Shown piece by piece: positions 37,795 through 47,235 of a DNA stretch of 64,000 nucleotides. Below the pieces are notes generated by a model that was not told where the DNA came from, searched no databases, and worked only from the letters and a program-made list of their open reading frames with translations. Source of the stretch: Acidobacteriota bacterium (GTDB lineage Bacteria; Acidobacteriota; Terriglobia; Acidiferrales; UBA7541); assembly GCA_003223325.1 (NCBI GenBank), contig QHYS01000063.1:1-64000 (forward strand). Direction: 5' to 3'. The translations under genes were made by a program, and so were the position numbers. How positions within the stretch are numbered: the stretch's first letter is position 1; the number at the start of each line of letters is the position of its first letter.

Positions 37795-38282
37795 TCTCGA
37801 TGTCCGGCCACGCCGGCCGGCTGGGCGGCCGTCGGCGCTTCCACCGGATCGCGGTCCACCATTTTGCACATCAGCGTCGCCTCTGCCGCGAGCTCGCTAT
37901 TGACACTCGCTGTCCCGCGCAGTTTGCAGAAATTCCCGCGCCAGGAAACCACCGCAACTTCGAGCCGCAACTGCTCCCCCGGAACCACGGGCCGGCGAAA
38001 GCGCGCATCGTCAACGGCCACGAAGTAGAGCAATTTATTCTCACGCTCGGGAACCTCTTGCAAGAGCAGCAAACCGCCGGTCTGGGCCAGGGCTTCGATG
38101 ATCAAAACCCCCGGCAGGATGGGTTTGCCGGGGAAGTGGCCTTGAAAAAAACTCTCGTTGATGCTGACGTTTTTCACGCCGACAATGCGCTTGAATCGCT
38201 CCATTTCCAGGATGGCGTCGACCATCAGGAATGGATAGCGATGGGGCAGGATCTTCTGGATGCCGTTGGTGTCCAGAATCAT
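37791..38282 (-). CDS. fabZ: 3-hydroxyacyl-ACP dehydratase FabZ
   Basis: Dehydrates 3-hydroxyacyl-ACP in fatty acid elongation. The hot-dog fold signatures are [12 protein letters not shown] with the catalytic histidine and [20 protein letters not shown] with the catalytic glutamate. The start at [18 protein letters not shown] is chosen over the longer ORF and has AGGAA upstream. The C-terminus runs about 15 residues longer than usual ([15 protein letters not shown]...), a Pro/Ala-rich tail. It is the first gene of the minus-strand run and is coupled to lpxA. It is divergent from the M20 peptidase. Confidence 0.93.
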   Translation of the reverse strand: MILDTNGIQKILPHRYPFLMVDAILEMERFKRIVGVKNVSINESFFQGHFPGKPILPGVLIIEALAQTGGLLLLQEVPERENKLLYFVAVDDARFRRPVVPGEQLRLEVAVVSWRGNFCKLRGTASVNSELAAEATLMCKMVDRDPVEAPTAAQPAGVAGHRE

Positions 38283-38410
38283 CGAAGTTCCTAAACTCCG
38301 GCGAGAGGCCGCGCGACACACACAATCCGGTCAAGGCATTATAAGCGAAAGCAGGAAGGCGCGGGAGCCGCGTTGCCGCAGGAGAGTGTGGCTGTTAGGA
38401 TACGCGCGCC

Positions 38411-39586
38411 ATGCTCTCAGCCGAAAACTTGCCGGAAATCCTGGGGTTTTTGCAAAGCCGCGAGACGGCCATGGCGCATTTACTCAAACGCTGCGTGCTT
38501 TGCGAATCGCCGACGGATTCGAAGCCCGCCGTTGACTACTTCGGGTGCATGCTAGCGACGGAATGGAAGATGCGCGGAGCGAAAGTCGAATTTCTTCCAA
38601 GAAAGGACGCAGGCAATCACCTGCGGATCATCTGGCTCCCAAATCCTGCACGTCGGGCGGGGATTCGGGCTCGGGCCGGTCAAATTCTGGTCCTCGGACA
38701 CTTGGACACCGTGTACGAAGTTGGGACGATCAAGAAGATGCCCTTTCGCGTGACGCAGGGGCGGGCGTTCGGTCCGGGCGTCTTGGACATGAAGGGTGGA
38801 CTCGTCATCGCCGTCTTTGCCGTCGACGCTCTCGCACATGCCGGCTGGCTGCCAGATCGCCGTATTGTTTTTCTGTGGACTTCGGACGAGGAGACCGGGA
38901 GCAAAACCTCACGCGCGGTAATCGAACACGAAGCGCGCCGCAGCGCGGCGGTGCTCGTTCTCGAGCCCGCAAACGGACCCGAGGGGCAACTCAAAACGCG
39001 GCGCAAGGCGACGGGAACCGCCGAACTCGTCATCTCCGGCCGCGGCGCGCATGCTGGCCTCGACCCAGGGGCCGGTGTCAACGCGGTGCACGAACTGGCA
39101 TTGCAAGCGGCGCGGTTGATGCGTCTGAATAATCATCGTCGCGGAATCAGTGTGAACCCAACCATCGCGCAAGGAGGCACGCGTAGCAACGTGATCCCAG
39201 CGGAAGCTCGCCTCACAATCGACTTGCGCGCCGAAACTCTCGCGGACATGCGCCGGATCGAACGCAAGCTGATGGCGTTGCGGCCGATCCTGCCGGGCGC
39301 GCACCTATCCGTGCAGGGTGGATTTTCGCGTCCGCCCCTCGAACGCCATGCCAGCGCGGCACTTTTCTCTAAAGCGAGGGAATTGGCGCAGGGATTGGGA
39401 TTTTCCGTTGGCGAAAGCTTGGCCGGAGGCGGTTCCGACGGCAACTTCACCGCGGCGCTCGGCGTGCCCACGCTCGATGGCTTGGGAGTGGTCGGCGAGG
39501 GCCCCCACAGCCCTGACGAACAGGTGATCCTCTCGGCTCTGTCGCAGCGCGCAGCCCTTCTGGCCGCCCTTCTTGCGACCCTATAA
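38411..39586 (+). CDS. M20 family metallopeptidase (glutamate carboxypeptidase-like)
   Basis: A 391-residue di-zinc aminoacylase/carboxypeptidase. The zinc ligands are visible in order: LGHLDTVYEVGT (His), GPGVLDMKGGLVIA (Asp), SDEETGSKTSR (Glu-Glu) and GPHSPDEQV (His). The lid domain reads FRGRGAHAG-like as ISGRGAHAGLDPGAG. The layout matches carboxypeptidase G2 and relatives. There is no signal peptide, so it is probably cytoplasmic, although CPG2 itself is exported. Substrate is unknown. Confidence 0.9.
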   Translation: MLSAENLPEILGFLQSRETAMAHLLKRCVLCESPTDSKPAVDYFGCMLATEWKMRGAKVEFLPRKDAGNHLRIIWLPNPARRAGIRARAGQILVLGHLDTVYEVGTIKKMPFRVTQGRAFGPGVLDMKGGLVIAVFAVDALAHAGWLPDRRIVFLWTSDEETGSKTSRAVIEHEARRSAAVLVLEPANGPEGQLKTRRKATGTAELVISGRGAHAGLDPGAGVNAVHELALQAARLMRLNNHRRGISVNPTIAQGGTRSNVIPAEARLTIDLRAETLADMRRIERKLMALRPILPGAHLSVQGGFSRPPLERHASAALFSKARELAQGLGFSVGESLAGGGSDGNFTAALGVPTLDGLGVVGEGPHSPDEQVILSALSQRAALLAALLATL

Positions 39587-39678
39587 CCGGCCGGGCGCTT
39601 AGTTAGGATGAAAAATGAAGGATGCTTAGCGGCTAGCGCAAGACCGCAGAGCGAGTCAGAGATTTACTTCGACGCAAT

Positions 39679-41115
39679 CTAGCGGAGTTTGTGGAGATAG
39701 TCGGCGGCGGCGGCGTTCAGGTCCGCGTAGGTCAAGTGCAGTGTGGCGCGGACAGCATTTTCGGGCGAAGCGCCTTCGTCGAGGCGGTCGAGGATTCGTT
39801 CCAAATCCCCCGGGCTGGTGGTCTCGATCGTCTCAATAACCGCAAGCGACCACTCATAAGCGATCCGCGCGAAGCCCGATTGCAGATTCGTCCAGAAGGG
39901 CTCGAGAACAGTAAGAGAGGGCTCTTCGTGCCGGTCATACATGCCGAGAAGCTCCGCGGCTGCTCTGTTGTCTGTGCGCGTTCCTTCCATCCATTGTGCC
40001 GTGCCTTCCTGCAGCCAGGTGGGGCAGTGGCCGTGCGTTTTCTCGTTGACAAAGCTATGCGTTAATTCGTGCTTGAGAACACGCGCAAGCCCAGGCGCCA
40101 CTCGGTCAAGTCCCTGCACAGGCACGCGAATCCGGCCATCGTTCAGCGCTCCGGCCCAACTTGGCGCGCGGGTAATGTCCTGAAAGAGCTGATTGGTGTA
40201 AAGCGTAACGGAAATAGGCTTTCTCGGCGTGTAATTCAGCGCGGCGGAAATGTCCTCAAAATCGCCTTCTAATGCGCGCAGAACGTCCCGAGCCAGCTCG
40301 GGCGCCGCCTCGCCGTAATAGTGCAAATCGAAATGCGCGCTGCGGCCTTCGCGAAAGCTATTCTCGACGTCGAGATCGCGCTGTGCCTTCTCCAATGCGC
40401 GCGCCACGTCGGGATCGGGATGCTCCTGCTGGGAACGCTTCCATTTTGCCACGGCATCCGGCAAGCGATTCAGGCCAAAATCCGCCCATCCCGCCAGCCT
40501 TTCAATGTCGGCGGAATCCGGGTCGCTGCGGCGCCCTTTTTCGAGCAAGTCCTGGGCAGTTTGGTATTCACCTCGACGCAGATGTAGATAGGCGACGTTC
40601 AGAAGCAGCGGAATCTGGTCGGGCGCGAAAGTGAGCGCGCGGTCGGCATGCTGCAGGGCCGCGCCAAGATTATTTCGGTCAAGCTCAAAACGGCTGGCCG
40701 CGGATTCCGTTTCTGCAGCTCGAGCACGCGCGTCGGCGGCTCCCGTCGAGGCTCTTGCGTCAATCTGCGCCAGAGCGCGCTCGTCTATGGCGCCGTTCCG
40801 CAGGATCGATTGCAATGCCGACGCGCCATCGCTAGAGGAGGGCGGGGCCATTTGCAATTCCGCCGCGGCAGAATTCAAACTCCGCTGGGGAGCGATCGGA
40901 GGAACACCGCTCACGATGTGGTCAACCAGCGATTCGGGCACGCTCATGGTACCCGCCGTTGTCTCGAAGGTTACTTTGCCATTCTGCCTGATGGGGTTAA
41001 TACCCTGAATTTGGCGGCCATTCTTGAGGTATATCGTATCGCCACGAGCGAAGAGAGGACACAGCGAAGCCACAAAGAGGAACCCCATCCAAATTGGCTT
41101 AAGTGCCATATTCAC
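39679..41115 (-). CDS. Secreted TPR protein with HExxH metallopeptidase-like domain
   Basis: A 478-residue exported protein with signal peptide (IWMGFLFVASLCPLFARG). After a short beta domain (DTIYLKNGRQIQGINPIR), TPR repeats occupy about residues 140-260. The C-terminal domain carries VLKHELTHSFVNEK, a zinc-binding HExxH, and the third-ligand region TWLQEGTAQWMEG, the pattern of the peptidase MA-like gluzincins. Catalytic residues appear intact. It is convergent with the M20 peptidase gene across a 92-base gap. Substrate is unknown; a role in envelope protein processing is inference. Confidence 0.78.
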   Translation of the reverse strand: MNMALKPIWMGFLFVASLCPLFARGDTIYLKNGRQIQGINPIRQNGKVTFETTAGTMSVPESLVDHIVSGVPPIAPQRSLNSAAAELQMAPPSSSDGASALQSILRNGAIDERALAQIDARASTGAADARARAAETESAASRFELDRNNLGAALQHADRALTFAPDQIPLLLNVAYLHLRRGEYQTAQDLLEKGRRSDPDSADIERLAGWADFGLNRLPDAVAKWKRSQQEHPDPDVARALEKAQRDLDVENSFREGRSAHFDLHYYGEAAPELARDVLRALEGDFEDISAALNYTPRKPISVTLYTNQLFQDITRAPSWAGALNDGRIRVPVQGLDRVAPGLARVLKHELTHSFVNEKTHGHCPTWLQEGTAQWMEGTRTDNRAAAELLGMYDRHEEPSLTVLEPFWTNLQSGFARIAYEWSLAVIETIETTSPGDLERILDRLDEGASPENAVRATLHLTYADLNAAAADYLHKLR

Positions 41116-41361
41116 GGAGCCTCGAGAAGAGCGTTGCTAATCCACAGTAAGAATAAGATTCGTATGTGTCAATTGTACGAGCGTAGGTCTGTCTCCAGCG
41201 GGTACATGCGCCACCTCCAGCCGGTTCACGGCGAACCGACACCCGAGCGTGGCCACCCAAAATGTTAGCTTCCCAGCCCGCGCGTGGGCCATGACCGCTC
41301 TGCGCTGGGTTACAATAACAGCTTTAGATTGGGGTCGCACTGCCGCGGCCAAGGGACTATC

Positions 41362-42249
41362 GTGATCCATCGCTACATATTCCACAACGGGCACGTCGTG
41401 CCCGTTGAGCAGGCGCGCCTTTCGCCCGGCCAAGCCGGGCTGCTCAACGGTTGGGGGCTCTTCACTACCTTACGTGTTTTTCGCGCTGAGCCCTTCGCAT
41501 TTGAGCGCCACTGGAAGAGACTTCAAAAAGACGCGGCTCGTACGCGCATGCCCCTTCCCTTCGATCCCGCCGAGGTGCGTTCCTGTTTGCGCGAACTGAT
41601 TCAGCGAAACGATGTGCGGGAAGGCACGGCGAGAATTTACGCCGTCTACAATAAGGTGGGATTCTGGCACAGCAGCGAGGAACTGCCGGAAGTGGATCTG
41701 CTGCTCTGCACCGCGGGGCTCCCGTCGTATCGCGAACCGGTCCGCCTGAGTCTCTGCCAACAAAGCCGTCATGCGGCGTCGCCCCTGGCCGGAACTAAGG
41801 TTACGTCGTGGATCTTCAACGTCTGGACTTTGCAAGGCGCCCAGCAACGCGGCTACGATGAAGCCCTGCTGCTCAACGAGCGCGGCGAAATAGCCGAATG
41901 CACGGCTGCCAATATCTTCTGCGCCCACGGTGGGCGAGTCTTCACGCCGCCTCTTTCTTCCGGTTGCCTGGAAGGCGTCACGCGGGGCATCTTGCTGGAC
42001 ATTGCTCCGGCAACGGGCTTTCCCGTGGAAGAGAAAACGCTGCGGCCCGAAGAGTTATTCGGCGCCGATGAGGTATTCATTACTTCCACCAATCGCAGCC
42101 TGCTGGGAGTCTCCGAGGTCGAAGGCCATAAATTCGCCGGCGCTCCCGGCCCCATCACCCAGCGGCTCGAGCAAGCCTTCAGCAATCACATGATCGATTA
42201 TGTGAGCCGCATGACCACCCCGCAGCTGCAAAACTCTAGAAAGCTTTAA
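41362..42249 (+). CDS. Class IV aminotransferase (BCAT / aminodeoxychorismate lyase type)
   Basis: A 295-residue fold-type IV PLP enzyme. The start is GTG with AAGGGA five bases before it; the ORF track begins 26 codons earlier. Visible are YIFHNGHVVPVEQARLSPGQAGLLNGWGLFTTLRVF, the PLP-lysine in GTKVTSWI, and NERGEIAECTAANIFC followed by PPLSSGCLEGVTRG. Branched-chain aminotransferase, D-amino acid aminotransferase and PabC are all possible. PabC would complement the TrpG/PabA gene, but there is no direct evidence for it. Confidence 0.85.
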   Translation: MIHRYIFHNGHVVPVEQARLSPGQAGLLNGWGLFTTLRVFRAEPFAFERHWKRLQKDAARTRMPLPFDPAEVRSCLRELIQRNDVREGTARIYAVYNKVGFWHSSEELPEVDLLLCTAGLPSYREPVRLSLCQQSRHAASPLAGTKVTSWIFNVWTLQGAQQRGYDEALLLNERGEIAECTAANIFCAHGGRVFTPPLSSGCLEGVTRGILLDIAPATGFPVEEKTLRPEELFGADEVFITSTNRSLLGVSEVEGHKFAGAPGPITQRLEQAFSNHMIDYVSRMTTPQLQNSRKL

Positions 42250-42306
42250 CGCCTAGCGCAACTTCATCCTGGAAGCCGGTTTTCACCTGAAGGCAGCAGG
42301 TTTATA

Positions 42307-44133
42307 GTGCGAGTGAACCAAATTCTTTCGGGCTGCAGATTCGTGACCTGGTACTGGCACTGCCTCTTTCCAAAAGTACGCGCCGTATTCGCGGCCATCG
42401 TATTGCTATCTGCAGGCTTGCCGCTGGAGTCCGGACGCGAGCCTCTCGCGCAAGCCGATTATCAGGCTCTTGGGCCAGCCCGCGATTCTCAAAATCGCGC
42501 TGAGGGCGCGCCCCAGGCGCTCGACGCTTCCTTGAAAGGCAAGCTGCCCATTTCCGAGTTAACCGAAAACGAAGCCATCTTGCACGCACTGAACCGGCTG
42601 GGTTATGGCCCGCGTCCGGGAGATCTGGAGCGCGTCAAACGCATCGGACTCGAGCACTGGATCGAGCGCCAGCTTCACCCCGAAAAAATTGCCGAACCCG
42701 CGTTCGAAGCCCGTCTGGGGCAACTGCCTGCGGCAGATCTTAATTCGCAAGCGCTGCTCGCCACGTATCCGCAGCCTGAGATCGTCGCCAAGCGCCTGGG
42801 AATCAGTGTCGAAGAGTATCGCAAGCAGATGGACGCCGAGGCCCATCCTCCGCAGGGTGTGCGTCCCAAGTCGAGCAAACTGCCGCAGGAAGTGCTGAGT
42901 CAACTCCAGCAGGCCAAAACGTTGCGCGCCATTTATAGCGAACGTCAGTTGCAGGGGCAATTGGCCGATTTCTGGTTCAATCACTTTAACGTCTTCGCCA
43001 ACAAGGACCTCGATCTCTGGCTGCTGGCCTCTTACGAACGGGACGTCATTCGGCCGCGCGTCTTGGGCCGATTTCGCGACTTGCTCGGGGCCACCGCCAA
43101 GAGTCCGGCCATGCTTTTTTATTTAGACAATTACCTCAGCGCGGATCCACAGGCCGCCCAGCGGCTCAAAACGCATCCCGAAAAACTTCGAGGTCGCCAG
43201 AATGCTCAACTTCCTCCCGTAGGCAAGCGCGGTCTCAATGAGAATTACGGGCGAGAACTGATGGAGTTGCACACGCTGGGAGTTGAGGGCGGCTATACAC
43301 AGCAGGACGTGATTGAAGTGGCTCGCTGTTTCACAGGCTGGACCATCCGCAATTCCCGAACCAAGCCGGAATTTGCTTTTGACGACCGCGTCCACGATCC
43401 CCAACCTAAGCGCGTGCTGGGCAAGAAAATTCATGCCGGCGGAATCAGAGATGGCGAGCAGGTGCTCGATCTGCTGGCGCGCGATCCACACACCGCGCAT
43501 CACCTCGCGCTCGAACTTGCCCAACATTTCCTTTCCGACGATCCCCCCGACGCGCCGGTCGATCGCATGGCCGCAGCGTTTCGGAAATCGGGAGGCGATC
43601 TGCGCGAGGTGATGCGCGCGATGATCTACTCGCCGGAATTCTGGTCCAGGGCCGCCTACCGGGCGAAAATCAAGACGCCTTTTGAATTGGTGGTTTCGGC
43701 GGCGCGCACCCTGGGCGCTGACGTTGATACCGCGCTGCCCCTGGTCAATTGGGTCACGCGCATCGGCGAGCCGCTTTATCAATGCTTGCCGCCAACCGGC
43801 TATTCGGACAGAGCGTCGGCGTGGGTGAATAGCGGAGCGCTGCTAAACCGCCTGAACTTCGCCCTGGCGCTAGCCGGCAACCGCGTCCCAGGAAGCCAGG
43901 TGCAAATAGCGCCTCTGCTCGGCGCCGAAGCTGAAACAGATCCCTACCAGGCGTTCGAGCGCGCCGTCAACGTGTTCCTGGCCGGCCAAATCTCTGACAG
44001 CACGCGCTCGACTCTGGAGAGGCAATCTGCCGATCCGCAGATTGTGCAAATCAAATCGAGCGCGACAACGCAGGTCAATCTCGGCACGATCACCGGACTG
44101 GTGCTGGGAGCTCCCGAATTTCAGCAACGATAA
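42307..44133 (+). CDS. DUF1800 family protein
   Basis: A 608-residue protein with a probable N-terminal membrane or signal segment (VRAVFAAIVLLSAGLPL). The DUF1800 core follows: ILHALNRLGYGPRPGDLERVKRIGLEHWIERQLHP, QLADFWFNHFNVFANK, RGLNENYGRELMELHTLGVEGGYTQQDVIEVARCFTGWTI and QLPPVGKRGL. Function is unknown; the family is common in Acidobacteria, Planctomycetes and Bacteroidetes, typically next to a DUF1501 sulfatase-like gene. That partner is absent here, which is unusual. It is convergent with the small exported protein gene. Confidence 0.9.
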   Translation: MRVNQILSGCRFVTWYWHCLFPKVRAVFAAIVLLSAGLPLESGREPLAQADYQALGPARDSQNRAEGAPQALDASLKGKLPISELTENEAILHALNRLGYGPRPGDLERVKRIGLEHWIERQLHPEKIAEPAFEARLGQLPAADLNSQALLATYPQPEIVAKRLGISVEEYRKQMDAEAHPPQGVRPKSSKLPQEVLSQLQQAKTLRAIYSERQLQGQLADFWFNHFNVFANKDLDLWLLASYERDVIRPRVLGRFRDLLGATAKSPAMLFYLDNYLSADPQAAQRLKTHPEKLRGRQNAQLPPVGKRGLNENYGRELMELHTLGVEGGYTQQDVIEVARCFTGWTIRNSRTKPEFAFDDRVHDPQPKRVLGKKIHAGGIRDGEQVLDLLARDPHTAHHLALELAQHFLSDDPPDAPVDRMAAAFRKSGGDLREVMRAMIYSPEFWSRAAYRAKIKTPFELVVSAARTLGADVDTALPLVNWVTRIGEPLYQCLPPTGYSDRASAWVNSGALLNRLNFALALAGNRVPGSQVQIAPLLGAEAETDPYQAFERAVNVFLAGQISDSTRSTLERQSADPQIVQIKSSATTQVNLGTITGLVLGAPEFQQR

Positions 44134-44144
44134 ACGATAAGAAG

Positions 44145-44166
44145 AGGGCAGGCTGAAGGCTGCCCT
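44145..44166. terminator. Hairpin between DUF1800 and the convergent small gene
   Basis: AGGGCAG-GCTGAAGG-CTGCCCT is a perfect 7-base stem placed 11 bases after the DUF1800 stop. There is no T-run, so it is a terminator-like hairpin rather than a textbook terminator. Confidence 0.45.
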
Positions 44167-44200
44167 GAAAGGTTTGTGCAGTTGTGGTGGCTTCTTGGGC

Positions 44201-44479
44201 TTAGTGCCTGTCGTAATTCATCGCCAGGTGCAATTCCTTCAACGCCTGATCGAGGTGCTCGACGGCCTTGGCGCGGTGTCCGCCGAAATCGTGGTCGGCA
44301 TAATCCTGGAGATCGTGCCGGGCGCGCTCGATCTTCTCAATCGATTCCCGAATAACCGGATGTCGCGCATGTTCCTGCGGCGCGGGTTGCGGCTGCGGTC
44401 CCGCAGAGACAAGCACCGGAGCGGCCAGCACTCCCGCCAAGAGTATTGCACCGAACGCCTTTAGAACGTTGTCGCGCAT
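44201..44479 (-). CDS. Small exported protein, unknown function
   Basis: A 92-residue protein. The start at MRDNVLKAFGAILLAGVLA has GGGAGG five bases upstream; the ORF track starts 71 codons too early. A signal peptide ends around VLVSAGP. The mature part is short, His- and Asp-rich and helical (IRESIEKIERARHDLQDYADHDFGGHRAKAVEHLDQALKELHLAM, given in parts), with a heptad-like spacing. Many acidobacteria encode comparable small periplasmic helical proteins, but I recognise no named family. Confidence 0.65.
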   Translation of the reverse strand: MRDNVLKAFGAILLAGVLAAPVLVSAGPQPQPAPQEHARHPVIRESIEKIERARHDLQDYADHDFGGHRAKAVEHLDQALKELHLAMNYDRH

Positions 44480-44718
44480 TGTGCCTCCCTGGTGAATTTG
44501 GATACCCGCATTTGAGCCACGACCGATTTTCGCACCGCCCCATAGAACCCTCGTCTCTAGAAAAGGCTCCGGTTGCCTTTTCTCATAGCTGTCCCCGAGG
44601 ACAGCTGTTGCGCTGCGTCTGTAAGCAAACCTTTGATAAAATGCGCTGCTAGTTCTCTCCAAAGGCCCTGACCTGTTCGCTAAATTCGCCATCCAGCGGA
44701 AAGGAAGGAATCAGCCCC

Positions 44719-45159
44719 GTGGCAAACGAAAAAAAGCAAACGTTTGAGAATCACGTTAGAGTCGTTCCGGCCTACCACATGTACGTTTTCGGTGTTTTCT
44801 TGATCAATTTCATCTGGCGTCTCGTTCAGTTAAAAGACGGAATCACTTTCGCTTCCATCATGAACATCCTTCTGGCCTCCGCGTTTGTGATTCTTTTCTT
44901 TTACGCGCGGAGTTTCTCAGTTACGGTGCAAGACCGAGTGATACGCCTGGAGATGCGCCTCCGCCTGGAGCGGCTGTTGCCGCCGGATCTGCGCTCGCGA
45001 ATCCCGGAGTTCACCACGCCGCAACTGATTTCTCTGCGCTTTGCGGGAGACGAAGAGCTGCCAGCCCTTGCGCGGCAGGTGCTGGATGAAAAGCTGAGCG
45101 ACCGCAAATCCATCAAGCGGCGAATCAAAAATTGGCAGGCTGACTTTTTGCGTGCTTAG
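44719..45159 (+). CDS. Membrane protein, DUF6526 family
   Basis: A 146-residue protein with two transmembrane helices near the N-terminus: YHMYVFGVFLINFIWRLVQL and IMNILLASAFVILFFYARSF. The cytoplasmic remainder contains RLEMRLRLERLLPPDL and RFAGDEELPALARQVLDEKLSDRKSIKRRI, typical of this acidobacterial/Bacteroidetes family of unknown function. The start is GTG with GGAAGGA upstream. It stands alone between two minus-strand genes. Confidence 0.8.
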   Translation: MANEKKQTFENHVRVVPAYHMYVFGVFLINFIWRLVQLKDGITFASIMNILLASAFVILFFYARSFSVTVQDRVIRLEMRLRLERLLPPDLRSRIPEFTTPQLISLRFAGDEELPALARQVLDEKLSDRKSIKRRIKNWQADFLRA

Positions 45160-45187
45160 CGAAAACCACAGAGGAACGGCCTAAAAC

Positions 45188-46450
45188 CTAAAAGAAGAGC
45201 GCCACCAGGCCCACGAGCGCCAACGCTGCCAGCAAGACGAGCGCCTCCGAGCCGGTTCGTCGATCGCCAAAACCAAACGCATAGAGTCCTTTCATCAGGT
45301 TATTACTCGACGCGGCGATAGCGATGGCGTGTCCTGCCAACATCGAAGGCTGACCCGATTGCGTCATACCCAGAACAAAGGGATCGACATCCACCGTACC
45401 CGTGATCGCAGCCAAGCCGTAGATCCCGCCTCGCCCGAAGTGGGCGGCCACATAATGCGAGGCTGCCAGGAGGGCCACGAACATGAGCGCAAATAGAAAC
45501 GCAGCCGATAGCTCCAGGGGGTTCTTGATCCGCAAGTTTTCCCGGTTTGCCCTGCTAGCGGAGGATGGCACACGCGCCCAGTACCACCCAAAAACTAGAC
45601 CGGCTATTGCAGCAATCAGAAACGGCCATAAAAGACTCGCCGCCAGCCCCCCATTAAACAGAGCGAGCAAAACCAACAAGCGTACGTACATGGTTCCCGA
45701 AGACATCAGCATGCTGCCCGCGAACAGGTGCGGCGAACGCACTTCCCGCGCGCGCTTGGCCAAAATCACCGTGGTCACGGTGGAAGAATAGACGCCGCCC
45801 AACACCGCAGAGAGAAATACGCTCTCCCGTCCTTGACTCGCCTTCTGCAGCAAATAGCTGCCGTAAGAGACGCCGCTCGCGGCCACCACAATCAGCCACG
45901 CCTTGAACGGATTGAAGCCAAAGGAGCCGAACGTGCGGTTAGGAACGATAGGCAGAATGACCGCTGTCAGCAGCAGGAATTTCGTGAACGCCAGGATTTC
46001 TTCCCCGGGCAAGCGACGCGACAAATTTTCGAGCGCCGCCTTCAGCTCGAGCAAAAGGATGCTCGTAACAGCGATGGTCGTGGCTATCCAGAATTGGCCG
46101 TGCGAAACGAGCACGCCGACGAGATAGGTCGCCAGCCCGGACATCTCCGTCGTGACTCCGGCGTTTTGGTACGCGGCGAGCTTGTGCTGATAAGAGAGCC
46201 ACAAAAACCCGCCAATCACGCCAAACCCTAGCGTCGGCGGGATCAAATTCTCGCCGGAAACCAGGCTTAAGGCGTAGCCGATGAGTCCCACCAGCGGAAA
46301 AGTCCGGACACCGCCAAAAGCATATCCCTCCGGGCCTTTGGATCCGGCATGATGTTCTTCTCGTTCGAGGCCGACTAGAAAAGAAAGGAACAGAACCAGT
46401 ACGAACTTGAGGCCCTCAGTTGGCAGCAAGCCTGTCAGCCAAGCCGGCAA
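45188..46450 (-). CDS. MgtC/DUF4010 family integral membrane protein
   Basis: A 420-residue protein with about 10-12 hydrophobic segments. The N-terminal part is MgtC-like (LSFLVGLEREEHH, GGVRTFPLVGLIGYAL) and the C-terminal part is DUF4010 (LAAITGTVDVDPFVLGM and related). The best start is TTG preceded by GGAGG; the ATG just upstream is in another frame. A transport or envelope role is likely but unproven. It is convergent with the DUF6526-like gene. Confidence 0.85.
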   Translation of the reverse strand: MPAWLTGLLPTEGLKFVLVLFLSFLVGLEREEHHAGSKGPEGYAFGGVRTFPLVGLIGYALSLVSGENLIPPTLGFGVIGGFLWLSYQHKLAAYQNAGVTTEMSGLATYLVGVLVSHGQFWIATTIAVTSILLLELKAALENLSRRLPGEEILAFTKFLLLTAVILPIVPNRTFGSFGFNPFKAWLIVVAASGVSYGSYLLQKASQGRESVFLSAVLGGVYSSTVTTVILAKRAREVRSPHLFAGSMLMSSGTMYVRLLVLLALFNGGLAASLLWPFLIAAIAGLVFGWYWARVPSSASRANRENLRIKNPLELSAAFLFALMFVALLAASHYVAAHFGRGGIYGLAAITGTVDVDPFVLGMTQSGQPSMLAGHAIAIAASSNNLMKGLYAFGFGDRRTGSEALVLLAALALVGLVALFF

Positions 46451-46578
46451 GCCAAGCCTCCATCGCGCAGCACTAAACTAAACATGAATTCTGGAAAGGC
46501 TCCGTGCCGGCTGTCGCTGTCGCTCGGGCATCATCGGATCCATTTCAGCGTCGGCAGAGCAAGAGCGCGCCCGCCGAA

Positions 46579-47052
46579 TCAATGTGTCCGGCAGGCCGCG
46601 ATGCCGTGCTTCAAAAAATAACGCTGGTGATATTCCTCGGCACGCCAGAAATCGGTCGCCGGAACGATTTGTGTCACGATCTTGCGAGGGAAGCGGCCCG
46701 CCCGGTCGAGTTCGTCTTTCACCTTCTGTGCCGTGCGTTCCTGCTCGGCATCGTGAAAGAAAATGACGGAACGGTACTGCTTGCCATAGTCAGGCCCCTG
46801 GCGGTTCAGAGTCGTGGGGTCGTGGATGTCGAAGAAAACGCGTAGTAGCCCCTCGTAAGAAATTTGCATGTGATCGTAATGGAGTTGCACGACCTCGGCA
46901 TGACCTGTGCGATCGGTGCACACGTCTTCATAGGTGGGACTGGCGAGCGTGCCGCCCATATAACCGACGGCCGCATCGGTTACGCCCTCTACTTGCCGGA
47001 AAGCGCTCTCCACGCCCCAAAAGCATCCCGCGCCGAATGTCGCTTTGGCCAT
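46579..47052 (-). CDS. msrA: Peptide-methionine (S)-S-oxide reductase
   Basis: Repairs oxidised methionine in proteins. The active-site GCFWGVESAFRQV is at residues about 8-20, and the conserved GYMGG, YEDVCTDRTGHAEVVQLHYD and FFDIHDPTTLNRQGPDYGKQYRS segments follow. The start at MAKATFGAGCFWG has GGGAGG upstream; the ORF track starts 18 codons early. The usual resolving cysteines are not obvious at the C-terminus (it ends HGIAACRTH, with one Cys). No msrB is nearby. Confidence 0.95.
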   Translation of the reverse strand: MAKATFGAGCFWGVESAFRQVEGVTDAAVGYMGGTLASPTYEDVCTDRTGHAEVVQLHYDHMQISYEGLLRVFFDIHDPTTLNRQGPDYGKQYRSVIFFHDAEQERTAQKVKDELDRAGRFPRKIVTQIVPATDFWRAEEYHQRYFLKHGIAACRTH

Positions 47053-47235
47053 GGTCCCTCCCCTGCTCCCGGGTGATTCATGTTGCCACAGCCGTCCAAC
47101 CCGCACAATTGCCGGACTGTCTGTGCAGTCCAGTTCTCGGGAACGGCTTTGAACCTGTTAACCTGCGGGTGCCGCCAGGCGTCATAAGGCTGAAGAAAGT
47201 GAGCGCGCTAATCCCGAGCGCGCTTGGAGTAGTTC

